Assembly: GCF_001613425.1 (NCBI RefSeq)
Contig: NZ_BDCI01000023.1
Span: 124,001-188,000, forward strand
Direction of reading: 5' to 3'
Length of the DNA stretch: 64,000 nt
DNA from: Nocardia vulneris
GTDB lineage: Bacteria > Actinomycetota > Actinomycetes > Mycobacteriales > Mycobacteriaceae
Translations under genes and position numbers: made by a program
Shown here: positions 40,433 through 49,657 of the stretch, piece by piece
Position numbering within the stretch: the first letter of the stretch is position 1
Layout: each line of letters starts with the position of its first letter
The notes under the pieces: model-generated
Database searches by the model: none
Told to the model about the DNA's origin: nothing
What the model saw: the letters and a program-made list of their open reading frames with translations, nothing else

Positions 40433-41434
40433 TCAGCCGAAGTTCAGGCCATGGACCGCCAGCCATTGGCGGGGGTCTACGTGCTGACCGCCGACGATCA
40501 CCTCGAAGTGCAGGTGCGGGCCGGTGGAGTCGCCGCGGTTGCCCATGCGCGCGATCTGCATGCCCGCGGGGACGCGCTCGCCACGGGACACGAAGAAGTC
40601 GTACATGTGGCCGTACACGGTGATCGAGCCGTCGTCGTGCCGGATGCGCACCCACAGCCCGAATCCTTCGGCCGGGCCCGCGTCGATGACGGTGCCGTTG
40701 GCGACCGCGTAAATCGGCGTGCCGATCGGGCCCGCGATGTCGATGCCGTTGTGGAAGGTGCCCCAGCGCGAACCGAACCCGGAGGTGAACACGCCGCGCG
40801 CGGGCATCACGAAACCGCCCATGCCGGGCAGTACCGCGCCGGGATTCGGGAGGGTGCCGCCCGCCATCCACGGTTGGTATTCGCCCGCGGCCGCCGCGGC
40901 GGCTTCGGCCTTGGCGCGCTCCAAGGTGGCGCGTGCGGCGGCGGCCACCACCGCTTGTTCGCGCAGCCGTTCACCGTTGGCGATGGCGTTCAGGTAGCGG
41001 CGTACCGAGGGCGGTGTGGTCTGCATCTGCAAGGGATAGGCCACGGCCACGCGCTGCACGTGGTCCACGTCGGGGAGTCGATCACTGATGGTGCCGGTGT
41101 AGGCGGTGTCGCCCGCGGCGAACACGGCGGTGACCGCGAGCCCGGCCAGCAGCACGCGATGCTTGCGCAGCAGCGCGAGCATTTTGTCCCGATCGGGTCG
41201 TCGCTGCGCCCACAGTTCGGGTAACTCGGCCCGCCGTCGCCACAGTTCCCGGGGGTCGGGCCGGTGTCGCAGCAGTTCACCGAGCTGCACCCGATCGAAC
41301 AGCACGCGGATGCCCCGGGCGGGTTTCTCCCGCATCCGGGCACGCCAATCCGGCGGAATGACCACGATGCCGCCCACTCCGCGCATCCGGTCGAGGCCGG
41401 CTCGTCGAGCATTCTCGAGCATCAAAGCGACCAT
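40433..41434 (-). CDS. M23 (LytM) peptidoglycan endopeptidase
   Basis: 333 aa. Positively charged cytosolic N-terminal ~105 residues, one membrane anchor (VLLAGLAVTAVFAAGDTAYT), a helical spacer, then the LytM domain with HNGIDIAGP (zinc His and Asp), HMYDFFVSRGERVPAGMQIA and GPHLHFEV. It cleaves cell-wall cross-links or activates amidases outside the membrane. ATG 41434 is used (AGGG upstream); ATG 41422 is possible. The frame stays open far upstream but only as the antisense of the aminotransferase. Confidence 0.9.
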   Translation of the reverse strand: MVALMLENARRAGLDRMRGVGGIVVIPPDWRARMREKPARGIRVLFDRVQLGELLRHRPDPRELWRRRAELPELWAQRRPDRDKMLALLRKHRVLLAGLAVTAVFAAGDTAYTGTISDRLPDVDHVQRVAVAYPLQMQTTPPSVRRYLNAIANGERLREQAVVAAAARATLERAKAEAAAAAAGEYQPWMAGGTLPNPGAVLPGMGGFVMPARGVFTSGFGSRWGTFHNGIDIAGPIGTPIYAVANGTVIDAGPAEGFGLWVRIRHDDGSITVYGHMYDFFVSRGERVPAGMQIARMGNRGDSTGPHLHFEVIVGGQHVDPRQWLAVHGLNFG

Positions 41435-41560
41435 AACCCTGGTCGCGGCCGCGTGCAGGACCGGCAGGCACGACGGCGCGATACGGCGGAGTCTGCGCGA
41501 CGAGACGAAGGCCCGGCATCCGCGCGCTGCCGTCGGGGGACACCGTCTAGCGTCTTGCGG

Positions 41561-42724
41561 GTGTCCAGAGAATCTCGCCGGTCGACCATTCCACCTTTCT
41601 ACGTGATGGATGTCTGGAAAGCTGCGGCGCAACGGGCCAGAACGCACGGCGATGTGCTGGTACTCGCGGCCGGCCAGCCCTCGACGCCTGCGCCCGCGCC
41701 GGTGCTGCGCGCGACGAGAACCGCGATCGAATCCGAATTGCTCGGCTACACCGAGACATTCGGCATCCTCCCGCTGCGCGAGGTGATCGCGGCACATCAC
41801 ACCGTGACCTACGGCTACCCGGTGGACCCGGACGATGTCGTGATCACGACCGGGTCGTCGGGTGCGTTCTCGCTGATTTTCCTGGCGGCCTTCGACCCGG
41901 GGGACACCGTGGTGGTGGCTCGGCCCGGTTATCCGGCCTACCGCAACACCCTCACCGCGCTCGGCTGCCGGGTCGTCGAACTGGACTGCGGCGCGCAGAC
42001 CCGGTTCCAGCCGACCGTGGCCATGCTGGAGGCGCTGCCGGAACCGCCGGCGGGGCTGGTGGTCGCGAGTCCGGCGAACCCGACCGGCACCATGATCGCG
42101 CCCGACGAACTCGCGGCGCTGGCGCGCTGGTGTGACGAGCACGGCACCCTGCTCATCTCCGACGAGATCTATCACGGCATCACCTACGCGGGTGCGGATA
42201 CCGCGACCTCGTCGGCGTGGGAGACCTCGCGGGAGTCGGTGGTCATCGGTTCGGTGTCCAAATACTTTTCGATGACCGGTTGGCGGCTCGGCTGGATGCT
42301 CGCCCCGGCCGGGCTGCGTCCGGCGTTGCAGCGGCTCGCCTCCAATCTGACCGTGTGCCCGCCGGCCATCTCGCAGTACGCGGCCTTGCACGCCTTCGGT
42401 GCCGAGGCGAAGGCCGAGCTCGACGGGCACGTGCGGCGCTACGCGATCAACCGGCAGTTGCTGCTGGACGGGCTGCCGAAACTGGGCATCACCGACCTCG
42501 CCCCGGCCGACGGCGCGTTCTACGCCTACGCCGATATCGGTCACCTCACCGATGACGCGCGCGGCTGGTGTGCCGACGTGCTCGACCACACCGGCGTCGC
42601 GCTCGCGCCCGGCCTGGACTTCGATACGGTGCGCGGAAACCGGACAGTGCGGTTCTCCTTCGCGGGCGCCACCGCCGACATCGAGGCGGCGCTGCTGCGT
42701 CTAGGGCACTATCTCGCGGTCTGA
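41561..42724 (+). CDS. PLP-dependent aminotransferase (class I/II)
   Basis: 387 aa fold-type I enzyme. LLGYTETFGILPLREVIAAH, ITTGSSGAFSLIFLAAFDPG, the ASPANPTG block (~175), SDEIYHGI (~205) and the PLP lysine in GSVSKYFSMTGWRLG (~233). Aspartate-aminotransferase-like; substrate not predicted. GTG 41561 is the most upstream start that fits the fold, without a clear ribosome site. Confidence 0.92.
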   Translation: MSRESRRSTIPPFYVMDVWKAAAQRARTHGDVLVLAAGQPSTPAPAPVLRATRTAIESELLGYTETFGILPLREVIAAHHTVTYGYPVDPDDVVITTGSSGAFSLIFLAAFDPGDTVVVARPGYPAYRNTLTALGCRVVELDCGAQTRFQPTVAMLEALPEPPAGLVVASPANPTGTMIAPDELAALARWCDEHGTLLISDEIYHGITYAGADTATSSAWETSRESVVIGSVSKYFSMTGWRLGWMLAPAGLRPALQRLASNLTVCPPAISQYAALHAFGAEAKAELDGHVRRYAINRQLLLDGLPKLGITDLAPADGAFYAYADIGHLTDDARGWCADVLDHTGVALAPGLDFDTVRGNRTVRFSFAGATADIEAALLRLGHYLAV

Positions 42725-42852
42725 TCGTCGTGTACGGCAACAACTTTCCGCAGTTCGACACCATGACCGCGCGGATACGGTAAAACATCGATGGTTGCTT
42801 TTCCTCGCTGATTTCCCCTGGAAGAACTGATGACGACTGGCACGATGGCACG

Positions 42853-43491
42853 GTGATCACCGCGACGACCCCGAAAGGCGAACGGCGTCGCCAGGCTTTG
42901 GTAGCTGCTGCCGCCGAGTTGTTGCTCGAAGGCGGATTCGAGGCAGTGCGGCACCGTTCGGTCGCGACCCGCGCCGACCTTCCGTTGGCGTCGACCACCT
43001 ACTACTTCGAATCGCTGGAAGACCTGATCGCGCGCGCGGTCGAATTCAGCGGCAACGTGGAACTCGACGCCATGCGCCGCCGGGTCGGCGAGGTGAGTCA
43101 CCGCCGCCGCGGCGCCGAGGCGACCGTTGATCTGGTGCTCGATCTGCTGGTCGGCACCGACGGGCACGACGAGGGCGCGCGCGGGCAGTTGATCGCCCGC
43201 TATGAGCGCTCGGTCGCTTCCGCGCGGCACCCCGAGCTGCGAGAGGTGCAGTTACGGCTGCGCGCCCAGCTCGACGAGCTGCTCGCCGACGTGCTGCGCC
43301 GCTCCGATCGACTCGTCCGCCCCGAACAACTCCGCAGACTGGTCGCCGTGGTGGACGGCGCGGTGGTCGCGGCACTCACCGAACTCGACCCCGAACCCCG
43401 CCGGATGGCGCGCGGCGCCCTGCTCGAGGTGATCGACATCGTCGCTCCGGCGACGCCCCAGCAAGTGGACCGTTTCCGCACATTAGACTGA
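42853..43491 (+). CDS. TetR-family regulator
   Basis: 212 aa: N-terminal HTH (LVAAAAELLLEGGFEAVRHR, SVATRADLPLASTTYYFESL; ~15-55) and a helical ligand domain. GTG 42853. It lies between the aminotransferase and purB, all on the plus strand; its target is not evident. Confidence 0.92.
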   Translation: MITATTPKGERRRQALVAAAAELLLEGGFEAVRHRSVATRADLPLASTTYYFESLEDLIARAVEFSGNVELDAMRRRVGEVSHRRRGAEATVDLVLDLLVGTDGHDEGARGQLIARYERSVASARHPELREVQLRLRAQLDELLADVLRRSDRLVRPEQLRRLVAVVDGAVVAALTELDPEPRRMARGALLEVIDIVAPATPQQVDRFRTLD

Positions 43492-43497
43492 CGAGAC

Positions 43498-44919
43498 GTG
43501 ACCCTCGTTCCGAACGTCCTTGCCACCCGATACGCCAGCCCCGAACTGGTGCGGCTGTGGTCGCCCGAACACAAGATCGTGCTCGAACGGCGACTCTGGC
43601 TCGAGGTGCTGCGGGCGCAGTCCGAACTCGGAATCGACCTTCCCGCAGGCGTACTCGACGATTACGAGCGCGTGCTCGAGCAGGTCGATCTGGCGTCCAT
43701 CGCCGAACGGGAACGGGTCACCCGCCACGACGTGAAGGCGCGCATCGAGGAGTTCAACGCGCTCGCCGGGCACGAACACGTGCACAAGGGCATGACCAGC
43801 CGCGATCTCACCGAGAACGTGGAGCAGCTGCAGATCCGGCTCTCGCTCGAGCACGTGTACGCGCACGGTGTCGCGGTCGCCGCCCGGCTGGCCGAGCAGG
43901 CCGCCGAATATCAGACCCTGGTGATGGCGGGGCGCTCGCACAATGTCGCCGCACAGGCTACGACGCTGGGCAAACGGTTCGCCTCAGCCGCCGACGAGCT
44001 GCTCATCGCGCTCACCCGGGTCCGCGAGCTGATCGAGCGGTATCCGCTGCGCGGGATCAAAGGCCCGATGGGCACCGCCCAGGACATGCTCGACCTGCTC
44101 GGCGGCGACCCGGCGAAGCTGTCCCGGCTGGAGCAGCAGGTCGCGCGGCATCTCGGGTTCGCGAATGTGCTGACCAGCGTCGGCCAGGTGTATCCGCGCT
44201 CGCTCGACCACGATGTGCTGTCCGCGCTGGTCCAGGTCGGTGCAGGTCCGTCCTCGTTCGCGCACACCATCCGGCTGATGGCCGGGCACGAACTGGTCAC
44301 CGAAGGCTTCCAACCCGGCCAGGTGGGCAGCTCGGCGATGCCGCACAAGATGAACACCCGCTCGTGCGAACGGGTCAACGGACTGCAGGTGGTGTTGCGC
44401 GGGTACGCCTCGATGGCCGCCGAGCTGGCCGGCGCGCAATGGAACGAAGGCGACGTGTTCTGTTCGGTGGTGCGCCGCGTCGCGCTGCCCGACGCGTTCT
44501 TCGCGATCGACGGCATGATGGAAACCTTCCTCACCGTGCTCGCCGAATTCGGCGCCTACCCGGCCGTGATCGCCCGTGAACTCGACCGCTACCTGCCGTT
44601 CCTGGCCACCACCCGGATCCTGATGGCCGCGGTCCGCACCGGCGTGGGCCGCGAAACCGCGCACGAGGTCATCAAGGAGCACGCCGTCGCCGTCGCCCTC
44701 GCCATGCGCGAACAAGGCCGCGAACCCGATCTGCTCGACCGCCTCGCCGCCGACGAGCGCCTCCCGCTCGACCGCGCCGCCCTCGACACCGCCCTCGCCG
44801 ACAAGTCCGCCTTCATCGGCGCCGCCGAGGCCCAGGTCTCCGATGTCATCGCCGCCGTCCAGAAACTCGTCGACGCCAACCCCGAAGCGGCGCGCTACAC
44901 CCCCTCGCCAATCCTGTAG
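43498..44919 (+). CDS. purB: Adenylosuccinate lyase
   Basis: 473 aa member of the fumarase/aspartase superfamily; splits SAICAR and adenylosuccinate in purine synthesis. RYASPELVRLWSPEHKI near the N-terminus, HDVKARIEEFNALAG (~77), HKGMTSRDLTENVE (~95) and the signature GSSAMPHKMNTRSCERV (~279-295). GTG 43498 lies 6 bp after the TetR stop. Full length. Confidence 0.97.
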   Translation: MTLVPNVLATRYASPELVRLWSPEHKIVLERRLWLEVLRAQSELGIDLPAGVLDDYERVLEQVDLASIAERERVTRHDVKARIEEFNALAGHEHVHKGMTSRDLTENVEQLQIRLSLEHVYAHGVAVAARLAEQAAEYQTLVMAGRSHNVAAQATTLGKRFASAADELLIALTRVRELIERYPLRGIKGPMGTAQDMLDLLGGDPAKLSRLEQQVARHLGFANVLTSVGQVYPRSLDHDVLSALVQVGAGPSSFAHTIRLMAGHELVTEGFQPGQVGSSAMPHKMNTRSCERVNGLQVVLRGYASMAAELAGAQWNEGDVFCSVVRRVALPDAFFAIDGMMETFLTVLAEFGAYPAVIARELDRYLPFLATTRILMAAVRTGVGRETAHEVIKEHAVAVALAMREQGREPDLLDRLAADERLPLDRAALDTALADKSAFIGAAEAQVSDVIAAVQKLVDANPEAARYTPSPIL

Positions 44920-44984
44920 CGAGAGCAACGATTTCGCCGGAAATCGAGTTCGCGGGTGTCATAGCTGAACGGTATCGTCCCACG

Positions 44985-45515
44985 GTGCCCTTTCACGCGT
45001 TCGTTGACGAATCGATTCGAAGAGATCGCTATCTGCTGTGCGCGGTGTTGATCCCGGTGGCCGAACTCGCGGCTGCACGGGCGCTGGCCCGCAGCTTCTG
45101 TCTGCCCGGGCATCGCCGCTGGCATTTTTGGCACGAGTCGGCCCAGCGGCAACGAAAGATTCTCGGATCGTTGCGCCGCATCCGTGGAATGCAGATTTGG
45201 GTGATCGAAGGGCGCGGGCGGGAGGTGCCGACACGTCATGAGTGCCTTACCGCGCTGGTGATCGATCTGCTGGACCTCGGTGCCGGCCGCCTCGTGATCG
45301 AATCGCGTGAGAGTCAAGATGCCCGTGATCGTCGTACCGTTGCGAGCGCTCTGGGCAAGCGGTCGGGGGAACTTCCGTACGTCCATTTGCCGCCGCATAG
45401 CGAGCCTGCGCTGTGGTGGCCAGACGCGGTGGCGTGGTCGTTCGGTGCCGGGGGTAGCTGGAAGTCCGCGGTAGCTCCGTTCATCGACATCAATAAGGAT
45501 GTCGGAGCCTGCTAG
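44985..45515 (+). CDS. DUF3800-like protein
   Basis: 176 aa. HAFVDESIRRDRYLLCAVLI at the N-terminus carries the FVDES motif of DUF3800, an RNase-H-like fold with acidic metal ligands; a later LVIESRESQDARDRR (~103) fits the second block. Often linked to phages and defence. GTG 44985. Followed by two copies of a structured repeat. Confidence 0.75.
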   Translation: MPFHAFVDESIRRDRYLLCAVLIPVAELAAARALARSFCLPGHRRWHFWHESAQRQRKILGSLRRIRGMQIWVIEGRGREVPTRHECLTALVIDLLDLGAGRLVIESRESQDARDRRTVASALGKRSGELPYVHLPPHSEPALWWPDAVAWSFGAGGSWKSAVAPFIDINKDVGAC

Positions 45516-45519
45516 AGAC

Positions 45520-45586
45520 GCGAAACCCGACTGCTGGACGTCCATCCAGGAGTCGGGTCCACTTCTTCCAGCTAGTGCCAGAAGCT
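45520..45586. ncRNA. Structured 67-nt repeat, copy 1
   Basis: Outer stem CCCGACT/AGTCGGG, inner stem TGGA/TCCA around GTCC, then CTTCT/AGAAG. Copy 2 at 45688-45754 keeps all but the inner stem, which changes on both sides. RNA function inferred from covariation; it could also be a small mobile repeat. Confidence 0.55.
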
Positions 45587-45687
45587 ATGACTGATGCTAC
45601 AGCAGCCTGTCGGGAGGGGGCCAGTCGTTTGAATCGCCTGTTGTCAGCGGCCGCAGCACGTGTTCGAAGTGGATTGCCGCAGATAGC

Positions 45688-45754
45688 GCGAAACCCGACT
45701 GCTCACCGTCCGGTGAAGAGTCGGGTCCACTTCTTCCAGCTAGTGCCAGAAGCT
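45688..45754. ncRNA. Structured 67-nt repeat, copy 2
   Basis: Same length and outer stem as copy 1; the inner stem is TCACC/GGTGA around GTCC. The 30 nt from AGTCGGGTCC to GAAGCT are identical. The 100 bp between copies have no recognisable gene. Confidence 0.55.
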
Positions 45755-45834
45755 GTCTTGATACTACTTCATCTGATGCGTAGAGGCTATTGCAATTGTC
45801 GAGCTTCGTGCTGGGGTGGGGTTAGGGTGCTGCG

Positions 45835-46257
45835 GTGAATCCGTACACGATTTTTGGCGACATTGTGGCTGGGCGGGCGCCGGCGAGCCGGGTGTTCGAG
45901 GACGACGATGTGTTGGCGTTCATGGATATTCGGCCGATGACGCCGGGGCATGTGCTGGTGGTGCCGAAGGTGGCGGCGCGGAGTCTGGCGGAGCTGGATC
46001 CGGTGGTGGGCGGCAAGCTGTTTCAGGTGGGGCAGCGGGTGGCGGCGGCGTTGCGGGTCAGCGAGGTCGGCTGTGACGGGGTGAATTTCTTTCTGGCCGA
46101 CGGGGTTACGGCGGGGCAGGAGGTGTTCCATGTGCATCTGCACGTCATTCCGCGGACCCTCGGCGACGGATTCGGCTTGCGTGGCCGCCCGACCAGCCCG
46201 CCGCGCGCCGATCTGGATTATCTGGCCGGGTCGATTCGTGGGGCACTCGAGCGCTGA
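45835..46257 (+). CDS. HIT-family protein
   Basis: 140 aa: NPYTIFGDIVAGRAPASRVF, MTPGHVLVVPK (~38-48) and the triad HVHLHVIPR (~100-108). Closest to the Hint/diadenosine-polyphosphate hydrolase branch. GTG 45835, weak upstream signals. Confidence 0.93.
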   Translation: MNPYTIFGDIVAGRAPASRVFEDDDVLAFMDIRPMTPGHVLVVPKVAARSLAELDPVVGGKLFQVGQRVAAALRVSEVGCDGVNFFLADGVTAGQEVFHVHLHVIPRTLGDGFGLRGRPTSPPRADLDYLAGSIRGALER

Positions 46258-46385
46258 GCTTCCGGGTGTGGCGCCTACATACCGGACAGTTTGCTGAATA
46301 GAAGCCTGGAATCAAGATCTCTTCCGTCCCGTCTTACGGTGAGTTACCTTGAAGGTCATTGTCTTGCGGTGATGGAGGTGGGGAC

Positions 46386-47345
46386 GTGCGGCGAACATCG
46401 GTTGCTGCGGCAGTGCTGGCCTTGGCCTTGGGGCTGGCCGCACCTGCGTTGGTGGGCTCCGGCACGGCGGCGGCCGCCCAGATCGAGCGCATCGACCGCC
46501 TGACCCCCACTCGTTCGGCGCTGTTCATCGATTCACCGGCGATGGGCCGGACCATCCAGGTACAGGTGTTGCATCCGGCCGGTGGCGGCGCCCGGCCGAC
46601 CTATTACCTGCTGGACGGCCTCGATCCCGGCCTGACCCAGAGCACCTGGACCAACGCGACCGACGCGGAGCGCTTCTTCGCGGGTTCGCGGGTCAATGTG
46701 GTGCTGCCCGTCGGCGGCCAGGCCAGCTACTACACCGACTGGCAGCAGGATGATCCGCGCTTCGGCCATTACCGCTGGGAGACGTTCCTGACCGAGGAAC
46801 TGCCGCCGCTGATCGATGCGGCGTTCAACGGCAACGGCGTCAACGCGATCGGCGGGCTCTCCATGGGCGGCAACGCGGCCTTCGTTCTCGCCGCTCGTAA
46901 GCCCTGGCTGTATCGCGCGGTCGCGGGCTACAGCGCCTGCCCCGACACGGGTTTGGCGATGGGCGCGACGATGTTCTCGATCGCCAACCGGGGTGGGAAT
47001 CCGGTGAACATGTGGGGTCCGCCGGGCAGTCCGGCCTGGGCCGAACACGATCCCGCGCTGCTGGCAGAGAATCTGCGCGGCAAAACGATCTACCTTTCGT
47101 CCGGCACCGGCATCCCGGGTCCGCACGAGCTGGAGATCAAACCGCAACTGGCCGAGAACATTTTCCTCGGCGGCCCGGTCGAGGTCGGCGTCAACACCTG
47201 TGTGGTCGCCTTCGAGCAACGTTTGCGCGCCCTGGGGATCCCGGCCCGAGTCGACTACCGCCCCACCGGAACTCACTCCTGGTCGTACTGGCAGGACACC
47301 TTGCACGCGTCGTGGCCGACCATCGCGCCCGCCATCGGCGCCTGA
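46386..47345 (+). CDS. Secreted antigen-85-like mycolyltransferase/esterase
   Basis: 319 aa. Signal peptide (RRTSVAAAVLALALGLAAPA, cleavage near GTAAAA-QIE). Then an alpha/beta hydrolase of the Ag85 esterase family: YYLLDGLDP (~78), VVLPVGGQASYYTDW (~105), nucleophile GLSMGG (~156) and His in GTHSWSYWQ (~297). Ag85 proteins move mycolic acids onto trehalose and arabinogalactan. GGAGG 7 nt before GTG 46386 sets the start. A second family member enters at the right edge of the window. Confidence 0.9.
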   Translation: MRRTSVAAAVLALALGLAAPALVGSGTAAAAQIERIDRLTPTRSALFIDSPAMGRTIQVQVLHPAGGGARPTYYLLDGLDPGLTQSTWTNATDAERFFAGSRVNVVLPVGGQASYYTDWQQDDPRFGHYRWETFLTEELPPLIDAAFNGNGVNAIGGLSMGGNAAFVLAARKPWLYRAVAGYSACPDTGLAMGATMFSIANRGGNPVNMWGPPGSPAWAEHDPALLAENLRGKTIYLSSGTGIPGPHELEIKPQLAENIFLGGPVEVGVNTCVVAFEQRLRALGIPARVDYRPTGTHSWSYWQDTLHASWPTIAPAIGA

Positions 47346-47369
47346 CCGGTTCTGTTGCGGCCCAGCGGA

Positions 47370-48041
47370 TCACGGACCGGGGCGGCCCGCGGTGAGCACC
47401 AGGATCGCGATCTGCACCCGGTTCTCCGCGCCGAGCTTGGTGAGCAGCCTGCTGATGTGCGACTTCACCGTGGCGACGCTGAGGTGTAGTTCTTTGGCGA
47501 TATCGGAGTTGGCCAGTCCGCGGCCGATGGCTTCGGCGATCTCGCGTTCCCGGTCGGTGAGGGCGGCCAGGGCCCGGCGGGCCTGTTCGCGAGCTGCCTC
47601 GTCCGCGCTGGGCGCGGCGGTGGCCACCGAGATCAGCTGCGCGGTCACGCTGGGCGACAGCATGGGTTTGCCCGCCGCGACCTGTTTGATCGCGCTGACG
47701 ATCTCGGCGGGCGGCGTGTCCTTGAGCAGGAATCCGTGCGCGCCGATCCGCAACGCCTGCAACACCATGTCGTCGGCGTCGAAGGTGGTCAGCACGACCA
47801 CGCGTGGCGGATCGGGGCGGCTCAGCAGTTCGCGGGTGGCGTCGAGCCCGTCGCGTACCGGCATCCGGATGTCCATCAGCACCAGATCGGGCCGTTGCTC
47901 GCGCACCACGGCGAGCGCCTGTTCACCGTCGGCGGCCTCGCCCACCAGCGCCAGTTCCGGATCGCCGCCGAGGATCAGCGTCAAGGCGGAGCGGGCCAGC
48001 GGTTCGTCGTCGACGATGACCACGCGGATCGGCGCGGTCAT
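47370..48041 (-). CDS. NarL/FixJ-type response regulator
   Basis: 223 aa: receiver domain with VVIVDDEPLARSAL, phospho-Asp in DLVLMDIRMP (~54) and Lys in FLLKDTPP (~104); LuxR HTH LTDREREIAEAIGRGLANSD (~153-172) and IAKELHLSVATVKSHISRLL. Overlaps its histidine kinase gene by 4 bp. Confidence 0.95.
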   Translation of the reverse strand: MTAPIRVVIVDDEPLARSALTLILGGDPELALVGEAADGEQALAVVREQRPDLVLMDIRMPVRDGLDATRELLSRPDPPRVVVLTTFDADDMVLQALRIGAHGFLLKDTPPAEIVSAIKQVAAGKPMLSPSVTAQLISVATAAPSADEAAREQARRALAALTDREREIAEAIGRGLANSDIAKELHLSVATVKSHISRLLTKLGAENRVQIAILVLTAGRPGP

Positions 48042-49240
48042 CGCTCACCCGTGGTGACGGCGGCGGGCCAGGGCAGCACCGCGCGCAGGCGGTACCCGCC
48101 GGCTGGATCCGGCCCGTAATCGAGGGTGCCGCCGACCAATTCGGCGCGTTCGGTGAGACCGAGCAGGCCATAACCGGAGGACGGGATGGACAGCCCGGGC
48201 GCTCGCGCGGCGGTGTTGCCGACGACGACGGTCAGGTCGCCGCCGGGGCCGCCGTCGATGCGCACCCGCACCGGCGCGCCGGGTGAATGTTTGCGCGCGT
48301 TGGTCAGGCCCTCCTGGGCGATGCGATACGCGGTGCGGGCGCTGGTCGCGGGGAGTTCGGCGGTGGTGGTGTCGGTGATCGTCACGTCCATACCCGTCGA
48401 GCGGGCTTCGTCGACCAGCCGCGCCAGGTCGGCCAGGGTGGGTTGCGGTGGTTCCGGGGTGTCGTCGATCGTGGTGTCGGCGCGCAGCACGCCGAGCACC
48501 TCACGCAGCTCCTGCAGCGCCAGATGGGCGTTGTCGGCAATGGTTTTCGCGGTGGCCGCGGTCTGCTCCCTGGTCAGGTCGGTGCGGAAGCCGAGCGCCC
48601 CGGCGTGCATCGCGACCACCGAAATCCGGTGCGCCAGGACGTCGTGCATCTCCCGCGCGATGCGGTTGCGTTCCAGCAACCGGGCCTCGGCGGCGCGCGC
48701 GTGCTGCTCGCGTTCGGCGGTTTCGGCGCGGGAACGTAACGACCACACCAGATCTCGACGTGCGCCCACCGCGAAGCCGATCGCGACGATGGCGGCGACG
48801 GTGGCCGTGAGCACGGTCGGCCCGTACCAATCCGGCTGTACGTCAGGACGTTTGGGATAGAAGACGGTGTCGGTGAGCAGGCCGGTGCCGATGCAGACGA
48901 TCGACATCGCGATCGTCTCGGCATACCGCCTGCGCGTGGCCAGCGAGCACAGGACGAGGGCGGCGGCGCCGTTCGCCGTCACCGACACGGTGGACACCAC
49001 CGTCACGATCGCCGCGATGGTCACCGGATACCGGCGCCGCAGCAGCGTGAGCAGGATGCAGGCCACGCCGAGCAGCGGATCGACCACGTGGAACCAGGTC
49101 AGCTGCATGCCGTCGAGCGGTGCCATCTCCACCATGGCGGTGTTCCAGGCCAGCCCGCCGATCAGCGCCGCCACCGCCAGCCGCCAGGCGTGCGACCACC
49201 ACCGCAGCGGCGGCGCCGACGACAGGGGAGCGCTGGACAT
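48038..49240 (-). CDS. Sensor histidine kinase (HisKA_3 type)
   Basis: 400 aa: four or more membrane helices in the first ~150 residues (LAVAALIGGLAWNTAMVEM; VTIAAIVTVVSTVSVTANGA; ATVAAIVAIGFAVGA), phospho-acceptor NRIAREMHDVLAHRISVV (~192-209) and an ATPase domain with YRIAQEGLTNARKHSPG (~308). Signal unknown. First gene of the two-component operon. Confidence 0.95.
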   Translation of the reverse strand: MSSAPLSSAPPLRWWSHAWRLAVAALIGGLAWNTAMVEMAPLDGMQLTWFHVVDPLLGVACILLTLLRRRYPVTIAAIVTVVSTVSVTANGAAALVLCSLATRRRYAETIAMSIVCIGTGLLTDTVFYPKRPDVQPDWYGPTVLTATVAAIVAIGFAVGARRDLVWSLRSRAETAEREQHARAAEARLLERNRIAREMHDVLAHRISVVAMHAGALGFRTDLTREQTAATAKTIADNAHLALQELREVLGVLRADTTIDDTPEPPQPTLADLARLVDEARSTGMDVTITDTTTAELPATSARTAYRIAQEGLTNARKHSPGAPVRVRIDGGPGGDLTVVVGNTAARAPGLSIPSSGYGLLGLTERAELVGGTLDYGPDPAGGYRLRAVLPWPAAVTTGER

Positions 49241-49419
49241 GAGCTGACTCTATGTGGGGGTCATCGGCCTGCACATCGCTCTGCAGGGCGAATCGCGAGC
49301 GACCAAAGGATGAACCCGGCCCCGACCGATGACCGATGCGCGATTCAGGGTCCGCGGCGAACCATGAGAAACGGCACCGAGGGTGTCTGACCGGGCACAG
49401 CGACGAAAGGAAGATCGGG

Positions 49420-49653
49420 ATGGGCAAGAATGCGTGGATCGGCGTGCAGATCGTCGGCATGGTCGTGCTGGTCGCTTCGGCACAGGCGGTCATCCGGCTG
49501 CTGATCGATCACCGGAAATCGCAGCTGTGGGGCCTGTTCGATTGGGTGCCGGGCGGCTGGCTCGGCGAACTGGCCGGGCTCGTCGTGCTGGCGGCCGTCG
49601 GCGCGGTCCTCGCAGGCCGAGCGAACGACAAGGTGAAGGTGCTGGAAGGCTGA
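49420..49653 (+). CDS. Small two-span membrane protein (77 aa)
   Basis: Hydrophobic WIGVQIVGMVVLVASAQAVI (~6-25) and WLGELAGLVVLAAVGAVLAG (~48-67). AAAGGA lies upstream of ATG 49420. Divergent from the kinase and convergent with the DUF2330 gene. Function unknown. Confidence 0.7.
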   Translation: MGKNAWIGVQIVGMVVLVASAQAVIRLLIDHRKSQLWGLFDWVPGGWLGELAGLVVLAAVGAVLAGRANDKVKVLEG

Positions 49654-49657
49654 TCTG

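Noticed and set aside
41435..42589. N-terminal extension of the M23 peptidase frame
   Set aside because: It is antisense to the aminotransferase; low-complexity and without a start signal.
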